A DNA stretch of 64,000 nt from Xenorhabdus sp014467285 (GTDB lineage: Bacteria; Pseudomonadota; Gammaproteobacteria; Enterobacterales; Enterobacteriaceae): assembly GCF_014467285.1 (NCBI RefSeq), contig NZ_NKHR01000001.1:310001-374000 (forward strand). The letters are read 5' to 3'. The position numbers and the translations under genes were made by a program. Shown in pieces: positions 25,121-34,778 of the stretch. The notes under the pieces are model-generated. The model had not been told where the DNA came from. It did not search any database and saw nothing but the letters and a program-made list of their open reading frames with translations. Every line of letters starts with the position of its first letter. Within the stretch, counting starts at the first letter, position 1.

Positions 25121-26986
25121 TTATTTAGCCAGATATTGCTCGATACTGTTTTGAATACCTGCCGCATCCAGACCCAAATCAGCGTGAAGTTCTTGCTGTG
25201 TTCCTTGCGGTATAAAATAATCCGGTAAGCCAAGGTTTAATACGGGAATCGGCCGTTTTTCCTGCATCAGAAGTTCGTTAACGCCACTGCCTGCACCGCC
25301 CATAATGGCGTTTTCTTCCAAAGTCACCAATAAATCATGGCTAGCCGCCATATCCAGTACCAGCTCTTTATCCAGCGGTTTGACGAAACGCATATCGACA
25401 ACCGTTGCATTCAGGTTTTCAGCCGCTTGCAACGCGTAAGGCAACAATGTACCAAAGTTAAGGATCGCAATCCTTTCTCCCTGACGATGGAGTACGCCTT
25501 TACCTATTGGCAATGTTTCCAGTGGTTGAAGTTCGGCACCGGTTCCTGCACCGCGAGGGTAACGGACGGCTGTAGGGCCTTCTTGATAGTGATGTCCGGT
25601 ATGCAGCATCTGGCGGCATTCGTTTTCATCGCTGGGGGCCATAATCACCATATTTGGGAGACAACGCAGGAAGGATAGGTCGAATGCCCCCTGATGGGTT
25701 TGCCCATCGGCACCAACAACGCCGCCACGGTCGATGGCAAACAGCACTGGCAAATTCTGGATGGCAACATCGTGGATCACCTGATCATAACCGCGTTGCA
25801 GGAAGGTAGAATAAATGGCGACAATGGGCTTATAGCCACCAATAGCCAAACCCGCGGCAAAAGTGACGGAATGTTGCTCGGCAATCGCGACATCAAAATA
25901 TTGTTCAGGATATTCACGGGAGAAACGAACCATGCCGGAACCTTCCCGCATGGCCGGGGTGATCGCCATCAGTTTTTTGTCATGGACGGCTTCTTCACAC
26001 AGCCAGTCACCGAAGATCTTGGAAAATGTCGGACGAGTATCCACACTTTTGGGCAGGGAGCCCGTCTTTGGATCGAATTTGGGAACAGCATGCCAACTGA
26101 TTGGGTCTTTTTCCGCCGGCGCATAACCACGGCCTTTTTTGGTCATGATATGCAGGAATTGTGGTCCTTTCAGTTCACGCATATTTTTTAAGGTTTGGGT
26201 CAGCGCCAGTACGTCATGACCATCAACAGGCCCGATGTAGTTAAACCCAAGTTCTTCAAACAGCGTTCCCGGAACGACCATGCCTTTAAGGTGTTCTTCG
26301 GTTTTTTTCAGTAACTCTTTGATGGGGGGCAGGTTGGAAAAGACTTTTTTACCGCCTTCACGCAGCGTTGTATACAGCTTGCCCGACAGCAATTGTGCCA
26401 GATGGTTATTCAACGCCCCGACGTTTTCAGAGATAGACATTTCATTGTCATTGAGAATAACCAGCATATCAGGATCAATATCCCCTGCATGGTTCATGGC
26501 TTCAAAAGCCATGCCCGCCGTGATGGCACCATCGCCGATCACACAAACGGTTTTGCGGCCTTTACCTTCGTGCTTCGCCGCGATTGCCATACCCAAACCG
26601 GCGCTGATTGAAGTGGATGAGTGACCCACACATAAGGTGTCATATTCACTTTCATCCCGCCACGGGAAAGGGTGCAGACCATTTTTCTGGCGAATAGTAT
26701 CGATGCGATCACGACGTCCGGTTAAAATTTTATGTGGGTAGGCTTGATGGCCTACATCCCAGACTAAATTGTCAAAGGGTGTTTTATAAATATAGTGAAG
26801 TGCGACGGTTAACTCGATAGCGCCAAGGCCGGAAGCAAAGTGACCACTGGAGCGGCTGACACTGTTCAGCAAAAATTGACGCAGTTCATCGCATAACTTT
26901 GGCAAAGTGTCTTTGGGTAGCAGGCGAAGCTCTTCTGGAGTTTCCGCCAATGCCAATGTTGGATATTTCGCTATATCAATGCTCAT
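25121..26986 (-). CDS. dxs: 1-deoxy-D-xylulose-5-phosphate synthase
   Basis: Dxs condenses pyruvate and glyceraldehyde 3-phosphate, the first step of the methylerythritol phosphate route to isoprenoids, and also feeds thiamine and pyridoxal synthesis. The 621-residue product has the thiamine diphosphate motif GDGAITAGMAFEAMNHAGDI followed by ILNDNEMSIS, and the transketolase-like pyrimidine domain with FDVAIAEQHSVTFAAGLA carrying the catalytic Glu. Length matches E. coli Dxs (620). It is the last gene of xseB-ispA-dxs. Here the usual upstream neighbourhood of dxs beyond its 3' end is replaced by the accessory block. Confidence 0.97.
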   Translation of the reverse strand: MSIDIAKYPTLALAETPEELRLLPKDTLPKLCDELRQFLLNSVSRSSGHFASGLGAIELTVALHYIYKTPFDNLVWDVGHQAYPHKILTGRRDRIDTIRQKNGLHPFPWRDESEYDTLCVGHSSTSISAGLGMAIAAKHEGKGRKTVCVIGDGAITAGMAFEAMNHAGDIDPDMLVILNDNEMSISENVGALNNHLAQLLSGKLYTTLREGGKKVFSNLPPIKELLKKTEEHLKGMVVPGTLFEELGFNYIGPVDGHDVLALTQTLKNMRELKGPQFLHIMTKKGRGYAPAEKDPISWHAVPKFDPKTGSLPKSVDTRPTFSKIFGDWLCEEAVHDKKLMAITPAMREGSGMVRFSREYPEQYFDVAIAEQHSVTFAAGLAIGGYKPIVAIYSTFLQRGYDQVIHDVAIQNLPVLFAIDRGGVVGADGQTHQGAFDLSFLRCLPNMVIMAPSDENECRQMLHTGHHYQEGPTAVRYPRGAGTGAELQPLETLPIGKGVLHRQGERIAILNFGTLLPYALQAAENLNATVVDMRFVKPLDKELVLDMAASHDLLVTLEENAIMGGAGSGVNELLMQEKRPIPVLNLGLPDYFIPQGTQQELHADLGLDAAGIQNSIEQYLAK

Positions 26987-27149
26987 GCTATGCCTGTATA
27001 AAATGCTATACCCGTTAGAAGTTGAATATTAAGAACCCTCTATTATCTGTGTGTAATTTTCGGGTTCACCCCATAATACGTTCTTATTGATTATTGGGTT
27101 TTTATATAACTAATGACCATATTAATTGGTGATTAATATGGCCTGTTTT

Positions 27150-28082
27150 TTAGCTGTTTCTCTCAATGATAAAACCAGCCAGTTCTTTTAAGGTTGTGGT
27201 GTTATATGACTGCTTTTCCAGCTCTGTGAGTGCGGCGATCGCTTCTTCATACAGATCCCGGGCTTTTTTCTGGGCTTGTTCCAGACCCAATAAGGCAGGA
27301 TAGGTGCTTTTGCCGAGTTGTTGGTCGTTGCCTTGACGCTTGCCGATAATTTCAGTATTGCCAATGATATCCAAAATATCATCATGTACCTGAAATGCGA
27401 GGCCAATGGCTTGGGCATATTGATCCAACAAAGGCAATACATCATGACCACGTTGCCCTGCACTATAAGCCCCTATTCGGGCGGCTGAGCGTATCAATGC
27501 GCCTGTTTTATGTCGGTGGATCTGCTCCAGCGAGGCAAGGTCGATCTGTTTACCTTCTGCTTCTAAATCTAATGATTGTCCACCACACATCCCGGCAAAG
27601 CCACTGGCACTTGCCAGTTCAGCGATCATGGCAAGGCGGTCGGATAAGGCAACATCCGGCATATCTTGTTTTGCCAAAATTTCAAAGGCCAGTGACTGTA
27701 AAGCATCTCCCGCCAGAATGGCCTGACTTTCACCAAATTTGATATGGCAGGTGGGCTGACCACGGCGTAAATCGTCATTATCCATGGCGGGTAAATCATC
27801 ATGGATCAATGAATAAGCATGGATACATTCTAATGCGAGGGCAGCGGCATCAAGACTCTTTTTGGGAAGACCGAACATTTCGCCCACACTGTAAACTAAA
27901 AATGGGCGTAGCCGTTTTCCACCCAATACTGCCCCATGTTGCATTGCTGTGCCTAACGGGCTGTTTAAAAAGGGTAATGAAGAAAATGTCGCCATCAGCT
28001 TGTCATTGACATGTTGCTGACAAGCACGCAATTTTTCCTCAAAAGAGTGTTCTGCAAAAGAAGTCTCGTATTGTTCAGACAT
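27150..28082 (-). CDS. ispA: Farnesyl diphosphate synthase
   Basis: IspA adds isopentenyl diphosphate to dimethylallyl and geranyl diphosphate to give farnesyl diphosphate. The 310-residue product contains the two aspartate-rich motifs: DDLPAMDND (first, with LIHDDLPAMD) and FQVHDDILD (second), plus GGKRLRPFLVYSVG. I chose the ATG at 28082 (MSEQYETSFAEHSFEEKLRA), four bases after the xseB stop; the in-frame extension overlapping xseB was rejected. It is about ten residues longer than E. coli IspA at the N terminus. Confidence 0.96.
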   Translation of the reverse strand: MSEQYETSFAEHSFEEKLRACQQHVNDKLMATFSSLPFLNSPLGTAMQHGAVLGGKRLRPFLVYSVGEMFGLPKKSLDAAALALECIHAYSLIHDDLPAMDNDDLRRGQPTCHIKFGESQAILAGDALQSLAFEILAKQDMPDVALSDRLAMIAELASASGFAGMCGGQSLDLEAEGKQIDLASLEQIHRHKTGALIRSAARIGAYSAGQRGHDVLPLLDQYAQAIGLAFQVHDDILDIIGNTEIIGKRQGNDQQLGKSTYPALLGLEQAQKKARDLYEEAIAALTELEKQSYNTTTLKELAGFIIERNS

Positions 28083-28086
28083 AAAT

Positions 28087-28344
28087 TTACTCAGCATCGG
28101 ACGAAAATTCATCAAGTGGCGATTGTGCATCATGATTCAATAAAATTTGCACTCGTTGCTCCGCCTGCTGGAGGGTTTTCTGCCCCTGTCTTGCAAGTTG
28201 AATTCCGCGTTCAAATTCATTCAACGCATCTTCTAATGGGAGTTCCCCGGATTCCAGCCGAATAACAATTTCTTCCAGCTCTTTCAACGAGCTTTCAAAT
28301 ACTGGTGTTTGTTCGGTTTCTGATGTTTGATTTGCTTTAGACAT
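28087..28344 (-). CDS. xseB: Exonuclease VII small subunit
   Basis: XseB binds the large subunit XseA (not in this window) to form exonuclease VII, which degrades single-stranded DNA. The 85-residue product is helical and contains FESSLKELEEIVIRLESGEL and ALNEFERGIQLARQGQKTLQ, the family core. It starts the xseB-ispA-dxs operon, divergent from thiI across about 230 bp. Confidence 0.95.
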   Translation of the reverse strand: MSKANQTSETEQTPVFESSLKELEEIVIRLESGELPLEDALNEFERGIQLARQGQKTLQQAEQRVQILLNHDAQSPLDEFSSDAE

Positions 28345-28573
28345 AATGACTTAACGTATGGTTATTTAACGAATTACAGCAAAGCAAGTTCGTTACAGAA
28401 TTGCAGAGTACCCTACTATACCAAGAGAAATAAATCATGTGTTACCGCTGTTTTTTTTACAGTCGATATAGCGAGATGATGTTATACTCTGCACCCTATC
28501 CAACTGAACACTTAAGAACAATCATGGACATTGTTTGTGATAGTTCCACATTGAATGACTACTATATCTTACT

Positions 28574-30022
28574 ATGAAGTTTATCATTAAATTATTCCCA
28601 GAAATCACGATCAAGAGCCAAACTGTCCGTTTACGCTTTATTAAAATTCTTGCCAGCAATATCCGTAATGTGCTGAAAACATTTGGTGAAGGCATTGCTG
28701 TTGTTCGTCATTGGGATAATATCGAAGTTCGGGTTAAAAATGATAATCTCGGTGCAGAAATTTGTGACGCACTAACACGTATTCCGGGCATTCATCATAT
28801 CCTGCAAGTAGAAGAGAGAGATTTTCGTGATCTGCATCATATCTTTGAACAAGCTTACGAAACATATGGCCATTTGTTGCCCGGTAAAACGTTTTGTGTT
28901 CGTGCCAAGCGTCGCGGCAAACACAATTTTACATCCAATGAAGTAGAACGCTATGTTGGTGGTGGTTTGAACCAGCATATTGAATCCGCCAAAGTTAAGT
29001 TGACTCATCCCGATGTGACCGTCAATTTGGAAATTGATCAGGACAAATTGATTCTGGTTAAAGCCCGTCATGAAGGCATCGGCGGCTTCCCTATCGGTAC
29101 ACAGGAAGATGTGCTGTCACTCATTTCTGGAGGGTTTGATTCCGGCGTTTCCAGTTATATGTTGATGCGTCGTGGCTGCCGTGTGCATTACTGTTTCTTT
29201 AATCTTGGCGGCTCTGCCCATGAAATTGGCGTGAAGCAGGTTGCTCATTATTTGTGGAACCGCTTTGGGAGTTCTCATAAAGTCCGTTTTGTTGCTGTCG
29301 ATTTTGAGCCTGTTGTCGCAGAAATTCTGGAAAAGGTTGAAGACGGGCAAATGGGTGTTGTTCTGAAAAGAATGATGGTCAGGGCGGCCTCGAAAATTGC
29401 TGAGCGCTACGGTGTACAGGCGATAGTCACGGGGGAGGCATTAGGGCAGGTTTCCAGCCAGACTTTAACTAATTTAAGGTTGATTGATAATGCTTCAGAT
29501 ACGTTGATCCTTCGTCCTCTGATTTCGCATGATAAAGAGCACATTATTAAATTGGCTCGTGAGATTGGTACAGAAGATTTCGCCCGTACCATGCCAGAAT
29601 TTTGTGGTGTGATTTCAAAAAGCCCAACCGTGAAAGCAGTTAAAGCTAAAATTGAAGCAGAAGAAAACAATTTTGATTTCGAGGTCTTGGAGAGGGCAGT
29701 GAGTGAAGCTCAGAATCTGGATATCCGCCAGATTGCAGAGCAAACCAGCGAGCAGGTTGTGGAAGTGGAAATGGTGACGGAATTTTCCTCCAATGATGTG
29801 TTGCTGGATATCCGCTCTCCAGATGAGCAGGATGATCGCCCGTTAAGCATGAATGATATTGAAATTCAGTCATTACCTTTTTATAAACTGAGTACCCAGT
29901 TTGGCGATTTGCCGAAGGAAAAAACCTATTTGCTCTATTGTGAACGTGGCGTGATGAGCCGTTTACAGGCACTTTACCTGCGTGAACAAGGTTTCGAAAA
30001 CGTGAAGGTGTATCGTCCTTAG
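28574..30022 (+). CDS. thiI: tRNA 4-thiouridine synthase / thiamine thiazole sulfurtransferase
   Basis: ThiI inserts sulfur into uridine-8 of tRNA and supplies sulfur for the thiazole of thiamine. The 482-residue product (same length as E. coli) has an N-terminal ferredoxin-like/THUMP region (residues 1-165), a PP-loop domain with LSLISGGFDSGVSSY, the Cys near 344 in MPEFCGVISKSP, and a C-terminal rhodanese domain with the persulfide Cys456 in LLYCERGVMSR. All parts for both activities are present. A terminator hairpin follows at 30043-30073. Confidence 0.97.
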   Translation: MKFIIKLFPEITIKSQTVRLRFIKILASNIRNVLKTFGEGIAVVRHWDNIEVRVKNDNLGAEICDALTRIPGIHHILQVEERDFRDLHHIFEQAYETYGHLLPGKTFCVRAKRRGKHNFTSNEVERYVGGGLNQHIESAKVKLTHPDVTVNLEIDQDKLILVKARHEGIGGFPIGTQEDVLSLISGGFDSGVSSYMLMRRGCRVHYCFFNLGGSAHEIGVKQVAHYLWNRFGSSHKVRFVAVDFEPVVAEILEKVEDGQMGVVLKRMMVRAASKIAERYGVQAIVTGEALGQVSSQTLTNLRLIDNASDTLILRPLISHDKEHIIKLAREIGTEDFARTMPEFCGVISKSPTVKAVKAKIEAEENNFDFEVLERAVSEAQNLDIRQIAEQTSEQVVEVEMVTEFSSNDVLLDIRSPDEQDDRPLSMNDIEIQSLPFYKLSTQFGDLPKEKTYLLYCERGVMSRLQALYLREQGFENVKVYRP

Positions 30023-30042
30023 ATCTGAGATCGAGACATTGG

Positions 30043-30073
30043 GGCTGCTTATGGAACATACCCTTAAGCAGCC
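30043..30073. terminator. Convergent terminator thiI/yajL
   Basis: GGCTGCTTA (30043-30051) pairs with TAAGCAGCC (30065-30073), located between the converging thiI and yajL genes. There is no long T run on either side. Confidence 0.55.
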
Positions 30074-30088
30074 TATGCCATGAGATAA

Positions 30089-30676
30089 TTACTGATAATT
30101 ATTAATACCGGGCGGTAACACGAGTTGAGCGGCAACTTCTGCCGCCTTCTCTTTCCCTTTTAATAACTCGATCAGCTTTAAGGCAAAGTCAAAAGCGGTG
30201 GCAGGCCCTTGGCTGGTCAGCAAATTAACCCTTTCATCAAAATAAACCCGCTTATCAATCCATTTTTCTGGTGCAATTTTATCCTGCATATCGGGATAGC
30301 CGGTCATGTTTCCGATGGGGAAAAGTTGATGATATTCCAACACAATAGCGGGAGATGCACAGATTGCCGCAATGATTTTCCCTTGGCTTTGTGCTATTCG
30401 AATCTTTTCCACTACCAGTAAACTGTCCCGAAAACATTCTGCACCTTTTAATCCTCCGGGCAGGACAACGGCATCGAAATCTTCGTCCACGACATCAACT
30501 AAAGGAACATCTGCAACGATTTTGACACTACGTGAACAGGTTAGTATGAGGGTACCGTCTGTTTCGGTGCTGGCCACAGTAACATCGATTCCAGCTCGAA
30601 CAAGTAAATCAATTGTTGTGACTGCTTCTATCTCTTCACTGCCATGAGCCAGGCAAATAAGGGCTGAGGCGCTCAT
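30089..30676 (-). CDS. yajL: DJ-1/PfpI-family protein YajL
   Basis: YajL is a small DJ-1-like protein reported as a chaperone and deglycase-type protein protecting against oxidative and carbonyl stress. The 195-residue product shows ALICLAHGSEEIEAVTTIDL, VVLPGGLKGAECFRDS, and the reactive nucleophile-elbow Cys106 in IIAAICASPAIVLEY, with Glu14-15 nearby. The start overlaps the end of panE by 41 bp, so both are read from one transcript. Confidence 0.95.
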   Translation of the reverse strand: MSASALICLAHGSEEIEAVTTIDLLVRAGIDVTVASTETDGTLILTCSRSVKIVADVPLVDVVDEDFDAVVLPGGLKGAECFRDSLLVVEKIRIAQSQGKIIAAICASPAIVLEYHQLFPIGNMTGYPDMQDKIAPEKWIDKRVYFDERVNLLTSQGPATAFDFALKLIELLKGKEKAAEVAAQLVLPPGINNYQ

Positions 30677-31550
30677 ATTCTCCCTCCTTGCGTTTAATAT
30701 AATGATAAACAGCCGTATTTTCTGTGACAGGCAGGCCGTGTATACGTGCCCGGCGCAATAAGAAACCGGTAATGTAGTCTATTTCTGTATGTCGTTGTGC
30801 ACGTATATCTTGCAGCATGGATGAATAATTTTCGGATGTCTGCTCAATCACATTCATGACGTAATCAACAAGTGTCTGTTTAGTTGTATGGATACCATCA
30901 TGTTCCATGACCCGGTGAATTTCATCACACAATAATTGAATATGTGTAACGTGATGTTGTAATTCACCATTTTTGCAATCATGTATTACTGTGAGTGGAT
31001 TAATGACACAATTGACGGCAAGTTTCATCCAACTAATGGCGTGTATTTTATTATGCCATGCCACATCAGGGAGTGCACAGTGCAAGACATCAGCCAATTT
31101 ACTGAGTTCATTAGCATTGGCAGTCACTGAGCCAATGTGGGTAATACCTTGTGATTTGTGATAAACAATGCCATTTTTCTGATAGGCACCATGAGTGGTC
31201 ACGCCAAGTAAAATCGGATTGGGGAGAGGCAGAAATTCTTCCAAGGTTCCCATTCCATTGTGTAGTAACAAAATTGGGCAATGGGGAGAAAGTTTATCTA
31301 CAAGGTTATTAAGCGCGTCAGAAACCTGCCACGCTTTTAAACAGACCAGAAGTAATTTGCTTTCAGCGAGATGCTTTTCGTCATTAGCCGGAAGTTGTTG
31401 ATTAAAAACCTGACCATTGAAATTTTCGATATGCACGGAAACAAAAGGTTGTGGAACCCTTAACCATCCCTGAACACTGAGATTCTGTTTAGATAAGGCG
31501 GCAAGCCAGAGTTTACCTATAGCACCACAGCCGAGAATTGTTATTTTCAT
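30636..31550 (-). CDS. panE: 2-dehydropantoate 2-reductase
   Basis: PanE reduces ketopantoate to pantoate with NADPH in pantothenate and coenzyme A synthesis. The 304-residue product starts MKITILGCGAIGKLWLAAL, with the nucleotide-binding GxGxxG. It contains LLLHNGMGTLEEF, GVTTHGAYQ and the catalytic Lys in ISWMKLAVNCVINPLT. The ATG at 31550 was chosen because the 22-codon upstream frame is not part of the family. It overlaps yajL downstream by 41 bp. Confidence 0.95.
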   Translation of the reverse strand: MKITILGCGAIGKLWLAALSKQNLSVQGWLRVPQPFVSVHIENFNGQVFNQQLPANDEKHLAESKLLLVCLKAWQVSDALNNLVDKLSPHCPILLLHNGMGTLEEFLPLPNPILLGVTTHGAYQKNGIVYHKSQGITHIGSVTANANELSKLADVLHCALPDVAWHNKIHAISWMKLAVNCVINPLTVIHDCKNGELQHHVTHIQLLCDEIHRVMEHDGIHTTKQTLVDYVMNVIEQTSENYSSMLQDIRAQRHTEIDYITGFLLRRARIHGLPVTENTAVYHYIKRKEGEYERLSPYLPGSWQ

Positions 31551-31725
31551 ATTTCTTCCTTGAGGGACACTTGCATAGGGAACCTCGATTTTTAATTTAA
31601 CGCTAACTGACCTCAAAACAGGGTAAAACTTCCAAAGATCGCTAAGCCTCCCGAGTATAGATCTTTTGCCAATAATGGAAAGCGGTTATCATGCCGATTT
31701 GTTGATTAGTAGGAGGTGACGGGTA

Positions 31726-32217
31726 ATGCCATCATTTGATATTGTTTCAGAAGTTGATATGCAGGAAGTGCGTAACGCAGTAGAAAACGCACAAAGAGAG
31801 TTAACCAATCGCTGGGATTTCCGCAACGTCAACGCGAGCTTTGAATTAAACGAAAAGAACGAAACAGTTAAAATTGCTAGCGAATCTGATTTTCAGGTGA
31901 ACCAATTGGTCGATATTCTGCGTGAAAAATTTGCGAAACGCGGAATTGATGGTTCTGTGCTTAATATTCCTGAAAATATGGTTCACAGCGGTAAAACATA
32001 CAGTGTGGAAGCTACGCTGCTGCAAGGTATCGATACACCGTTGGCGAAGAAAATTGTGAAGCTGATTAAAGACAGTAAGCTGAAAGTACAAGCCCAGATT
32101 CAGGGTGAACAAGTGCGGGTAACAGGAAAAGCACGTGATGATCTGCAAAGTGTCATTGCATTGGTTCGTGGTGCAGAGTTAGGACAGCCTTTCCAGTTTA
32201 CAAATTTCCGCGATTAA
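31726..32217 (+). CDS. yajQ: YajQ family cyclic di-GMP-binding protein
   Basis: YajQ-family proteins bind nucleotides; a Xanthomonas member is a cyclic di-GMP receptor acting in gene regulation. The 163-residue product starts MPSFDIVSEVDMQEVRNAVE and contains LTNRWDFRNVNASFELNEKN and QVRVTGKARDDLQSVIALVR, the two RNA-binding-like subdomains. AGGAGGTGA at about 31711-31719 is a near-perfect ribosome binding site. The gene is divergent from panE and has its own terminator. Confidence 0.94.
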   Translation: MPSFDIVSEVDMQEVRNAVENAQRELTNRWDFRNVNASFELNEKNETVKIASESDFQVNQLVDILREKFAKRGIDGSVLNIPENMVHSGKTYSVEATLLQGIDTPLAKKIVKLIKDSKLKVQAQIQGEQVRVTGKARDDLQSVIALVRGAELGQPFQFTNFRD

Positions 32218-32309
32218 TTTCCGCTATAGATGGTTTTTGGGGCGAATTAACGCAATTTTTAAGGCTGATTTTTTGAAACACAGCAAGAAATTGTGAATTT
32301 GTCTAATGG

Positions 32310-32331
32310 GAGAGGGCTATTCAACCCTCTC
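32310..32331. terminator. Convergent terminator yajQ/yajR
   Basis: GAGAGGG (32310-32316) pairs with CCCTCTC (32325-32331), between the converging yajQ and yajR genes. Confidence 0.55.
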
Positions 32332-32367
32332 TCTGATCCTGAGCTGATTTAATCACTAACCAGCAAA

Positions 32368-33735
32368 TTATTCATGGGACGATACAATCTGCTCTAATTG
32401 TGCACGGTTGGTCAGTTTGGTATCGACTTTGACGTAGGCACTCAGCTCTTCTGCTACGATAACGATATCTTTTACGCCAGCCTGCGCCAATATCTTTTTC
32501 TCCAGGTTATCCGGGGTGGGCAATTGTTCAGGCAGAATAAGTCTGATGCTACTGACATACGGAGGTTGCCGTAATGTGAGGCTGATAATAAACCAGAGTG
32601 TAGTCAGCGCTATCCCACCCATAAATACTAATGATGCACCTTGTAGCTCATAAAGCATTCCACCAAGACTTCCGCCTAAAGCAACACCAAGGAACTGGCT
32701 GGTAGAGTAGACCCCCATAGCCGTGCCTTTGTAGCCCGCAGGGGCTTCTTTGCTGATAAGTGAAGGCAAAATAGCTTCCATGATATTAAATGCCAGAAAG
32801 AAGATTTGAATGCCGGCAAAGATCCTCCAAAGATGTGCGCCTTGCGACCATAAAACGACTTCTGCAATGAATAGCATACCGATGCAAAGTAAAAATACTT
32901 GTTTCATGCGACGCTTGGTTTCTGCGTAAATAATGAAAGGCAGAACGGCAACGAAAGAAATAAGTGTGGTAATTAAATACACTTTCCAGTGTTGTTGCGG
33001 GGGAAAACCCACTTTTTCCATGATAAGGGGCAGGGCAACAAAACTCGACATCAGTAAAGTATGTAGGCTGAGAATACCAAAATTGAGTTTTAGTAGTTGA
33101 GGATCAGAGAGTACGCGTTTAAAGCTACCCCGGGCAAACCCAGATTCACGATTCAAAACATGTTTATGTGTATTTGGAACAGCGAATAGTGTGATTAAAA
33201 TTCCACAACTGGCAAGGACTGCGATTGCCCAAAACAGACCATTTAAGCCGATGTGATGGGTAATAATAGGGCCGACAACAATAGCGAAAGCAAATGTAAT
33301 GCCAAAGCTAATGCCGATAAATGCCATGGCTTTTGTTCGGTTCTGTTCGCGGGTCAGGTCAGAAAGCAATGCCATGATTGCAGCGGATATTGCCCCTGTG
33401 CCTTGTAAGGCTCGCCCAATGATAATACCCCAGATAGAGTCACTAAGTGCTGCAATAATACTGCCTAATACAAAAATAAGTAGTCCGCCGATGATTAAGG
33501 GCTTTCTGCCAATTTTGTCTGAAAGTAACCCAAATGGGATTTGGAATATTGCTTGTGTTAATCCGTAGATACCAATAGCAATTCCAATAAGTGCCTCTGT
33601 CGAATCATGTAGTTCTAAGCCATAGGTCGTCAGAACGGGGAGAACCATGAACATACCTAACATGCGCAGAGAGAAAACGGAACCTAAACCCCATGTCGCC
33701 CGACATTCAAGCGGAGTCATTTTATTATCGTTCAT
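32368..33735 (-). CDS. yajR: MFS transporter YajR
   Basis: YajR is an inner-membrane major facilitator with twelve helices and a cytoplasmic C-terminal ferredoxin-like (YAM) domain; its substrate is unknown. The 455-residue product has the MFS motif A loop GLLSDKIGRKPLIIGGLL after helix 2 and QNRTKAMAFIGISFG further on. The C-terminal domain (about 385-455) includes LEKKILAQAGVKDIVIVAEE. It lies upstream of the cyo operon's 3' end on the same strand in the E. coli order, separated here by the cyo terminator. Confidence 0.93.
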   Translation of the reverse strand: MNDNKMTPLECRATWGLGSVFSLRMLGMFMVLPVLTTYGLELHDSTEALIGIAIGIYGLTQAIFQIPFGLLSDKIGRKPLIIGGLLIFVLGSIIAALSDSIWGIIIGRALQGTGAISAAIMALLSDLTREQNRTKAMAFIGISFGITFAFAIVVGPIITHHIGLNGLFWAIAVLASCGILITLFAVPNTHKHVLNRESGFARGSFKRVLSDPQLLKLNFGILSLHTLLMSSFVALPLIMEKVGFPPQQHWKVYLITTLISFVAVLPFIIYAETKRRMKQVFLLCIGMLFIAEVVLWSQGAHLWRIFAGIQIFFLAFNIMEAILPSLISKEAPAGYKGTAMGVYSTSQFLGVALGGSLGGMLYELQGASLVFMGGIALTTLWFIISLTLRQPPYVSSIRLILPEQLPTPDNLEKKILAQAGVKDIVIVAEELSAYVKVDTKLTNRAQLEQIVSSHE

Positions 33736-33847
33736 GGATACCTCAAAAAATCTGATATGACATTTGACTTAATTCGATGGGGGCAAACTGAAAAAATATG
33801 TTTGCAGCCAAATAATTCGTCATTGAGTAAAGAGATAAAGGAAAGGG

Positions 33848-33877
33848 AAAGATGACAGGGCTTGCCCTGTCATCTTT
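33848..33877 (-). terminator. Terminator of the cyo operon
   Basis: AAAGATGACAGGGC (33848-33861) and GCCCTGTCATCTTT (33864-33877) form a perfect 14-bp stem with a two-base spacer, directly past the cyoE stop. The cyoE transcript would end in the CTTT-rich 3' side. Confidence 0.75.
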
Positions 33878-33881
33878 GATA

Positions 33882-34766
33882 TTACCGGACGTAAGTTAGT
33901 AGGCTTTCTGGAGATGCTGATGAATCTACAGACATCATGACGCTTAATGACATGATAGCGACAATAGAAAACAGGAATAACTTACGGGCCCAAATACGGT
34001 CATTGGAGGTTTTATAACCTGACAATGCCATACCTAGCCACCAGATACTCACTGCAGCAGCTACGACGAGATACTTATAACCCGCATAGCCACTAATAGT
34101 TAGCATCAGAGTAGCAACCATAAAGCCCAGAATATACAGAGTGATGTGGTTTTTCGCGACAGCAATACCTTTAATCACTGGCAACACTGGGATGTTGGCC
34201 GCTTGATAATCCTTGAACCGAAAAATAGCAATGGCATAAGAGTGGGGCATTTGCCACAAGCTGAAGATCAACAATAAAATCAACGCGCCTGTATCAAAAT
34301 GTCCCGCTACTGCACAATAACCAATCACGGGCGGTGCTGCGCCTGATAAGCTACCAACCAGCGTGCCATAAACAGATTTTCTTTTCATGTAGAGGCTATA
34401 AACCCCAACATAAACGACAAACCCGATGAAAGCTAACTGCATTGCTAAGGCATTGGCTGCTACATAGAGTAGCACCATGCCAGCAATACCTAGCACTGAG
34501 GCGTAAATCAGGCTGATTTTCGGATCGATAAGCCCTTTCACAAGGACCCTCTCTTTTGTTCTTTCCATGATACGGTCGATATCGCGGTCGATATAGTTGT
34601 TGAATACACAACCTGATGCTACCACCAGCGATACCCCGACCATCGTTGCAAAGAACAAGGGGTAATCTATTACGCCCTTGGAAGCGAGTAGAAAACCACC
34701 AATCGCAGAAATTAGATTCCCGAAAATAATTCCTGGTTTGGTCACTTGCAGGTATTGCTTAATCAT
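33882..34766 (-). CDS. cyoE: Protoheme IX farnesyltransferase (heme O synthase)
   Basis: CyoE attaches a farnesyl group to heme b to give heme O, needed by cytochrome bo3. The 294-residue product has several membrane helices and the prenyltransferase motifs NNYIDRDIDRIMERT (Asp-rich) and YTSLYMKRKS-type second block (YSLYMKRKSVYGTLVGSLSG). The farnesyl donor could come from IspA, encoded 6 kb away. It ends the cyoABCDE operon. Confidence 0.96.
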   Translation of the reverse strand: MIKQYLQVTKPGIIFGNLISAIGGFLLASKGVIDYPLFFATMVGVSLVVASGCVFNNYIDRDIDRIMERTKERVLVKGLIDPKISLIYASVLGIAGMVLLYVAANALAMQLAFIGFVVYVGVYSLYMKRKSVYGTLVGSLSGAAPPVIGYCAVAGHFDTGALILLLIFSLWQMPHSYAIAIFRFKDYQAANIPVLPVIKGIAVAKNHITLYILGFMVATLMLTISGYAGYKYLVVAAAVSIWWLGMALSGYKTSNDRIWARKLFLFSIVAIMSLSVMMSVDSSASPESLLTYVR

Positions 34767-34778
34767 TCAAATCAACCC

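Noticed and set aside
25694..26191. Open frame of 165 codons opposite dxs
   Set aside because: It is antisense to the dxs catalytic region and lacks coding features.
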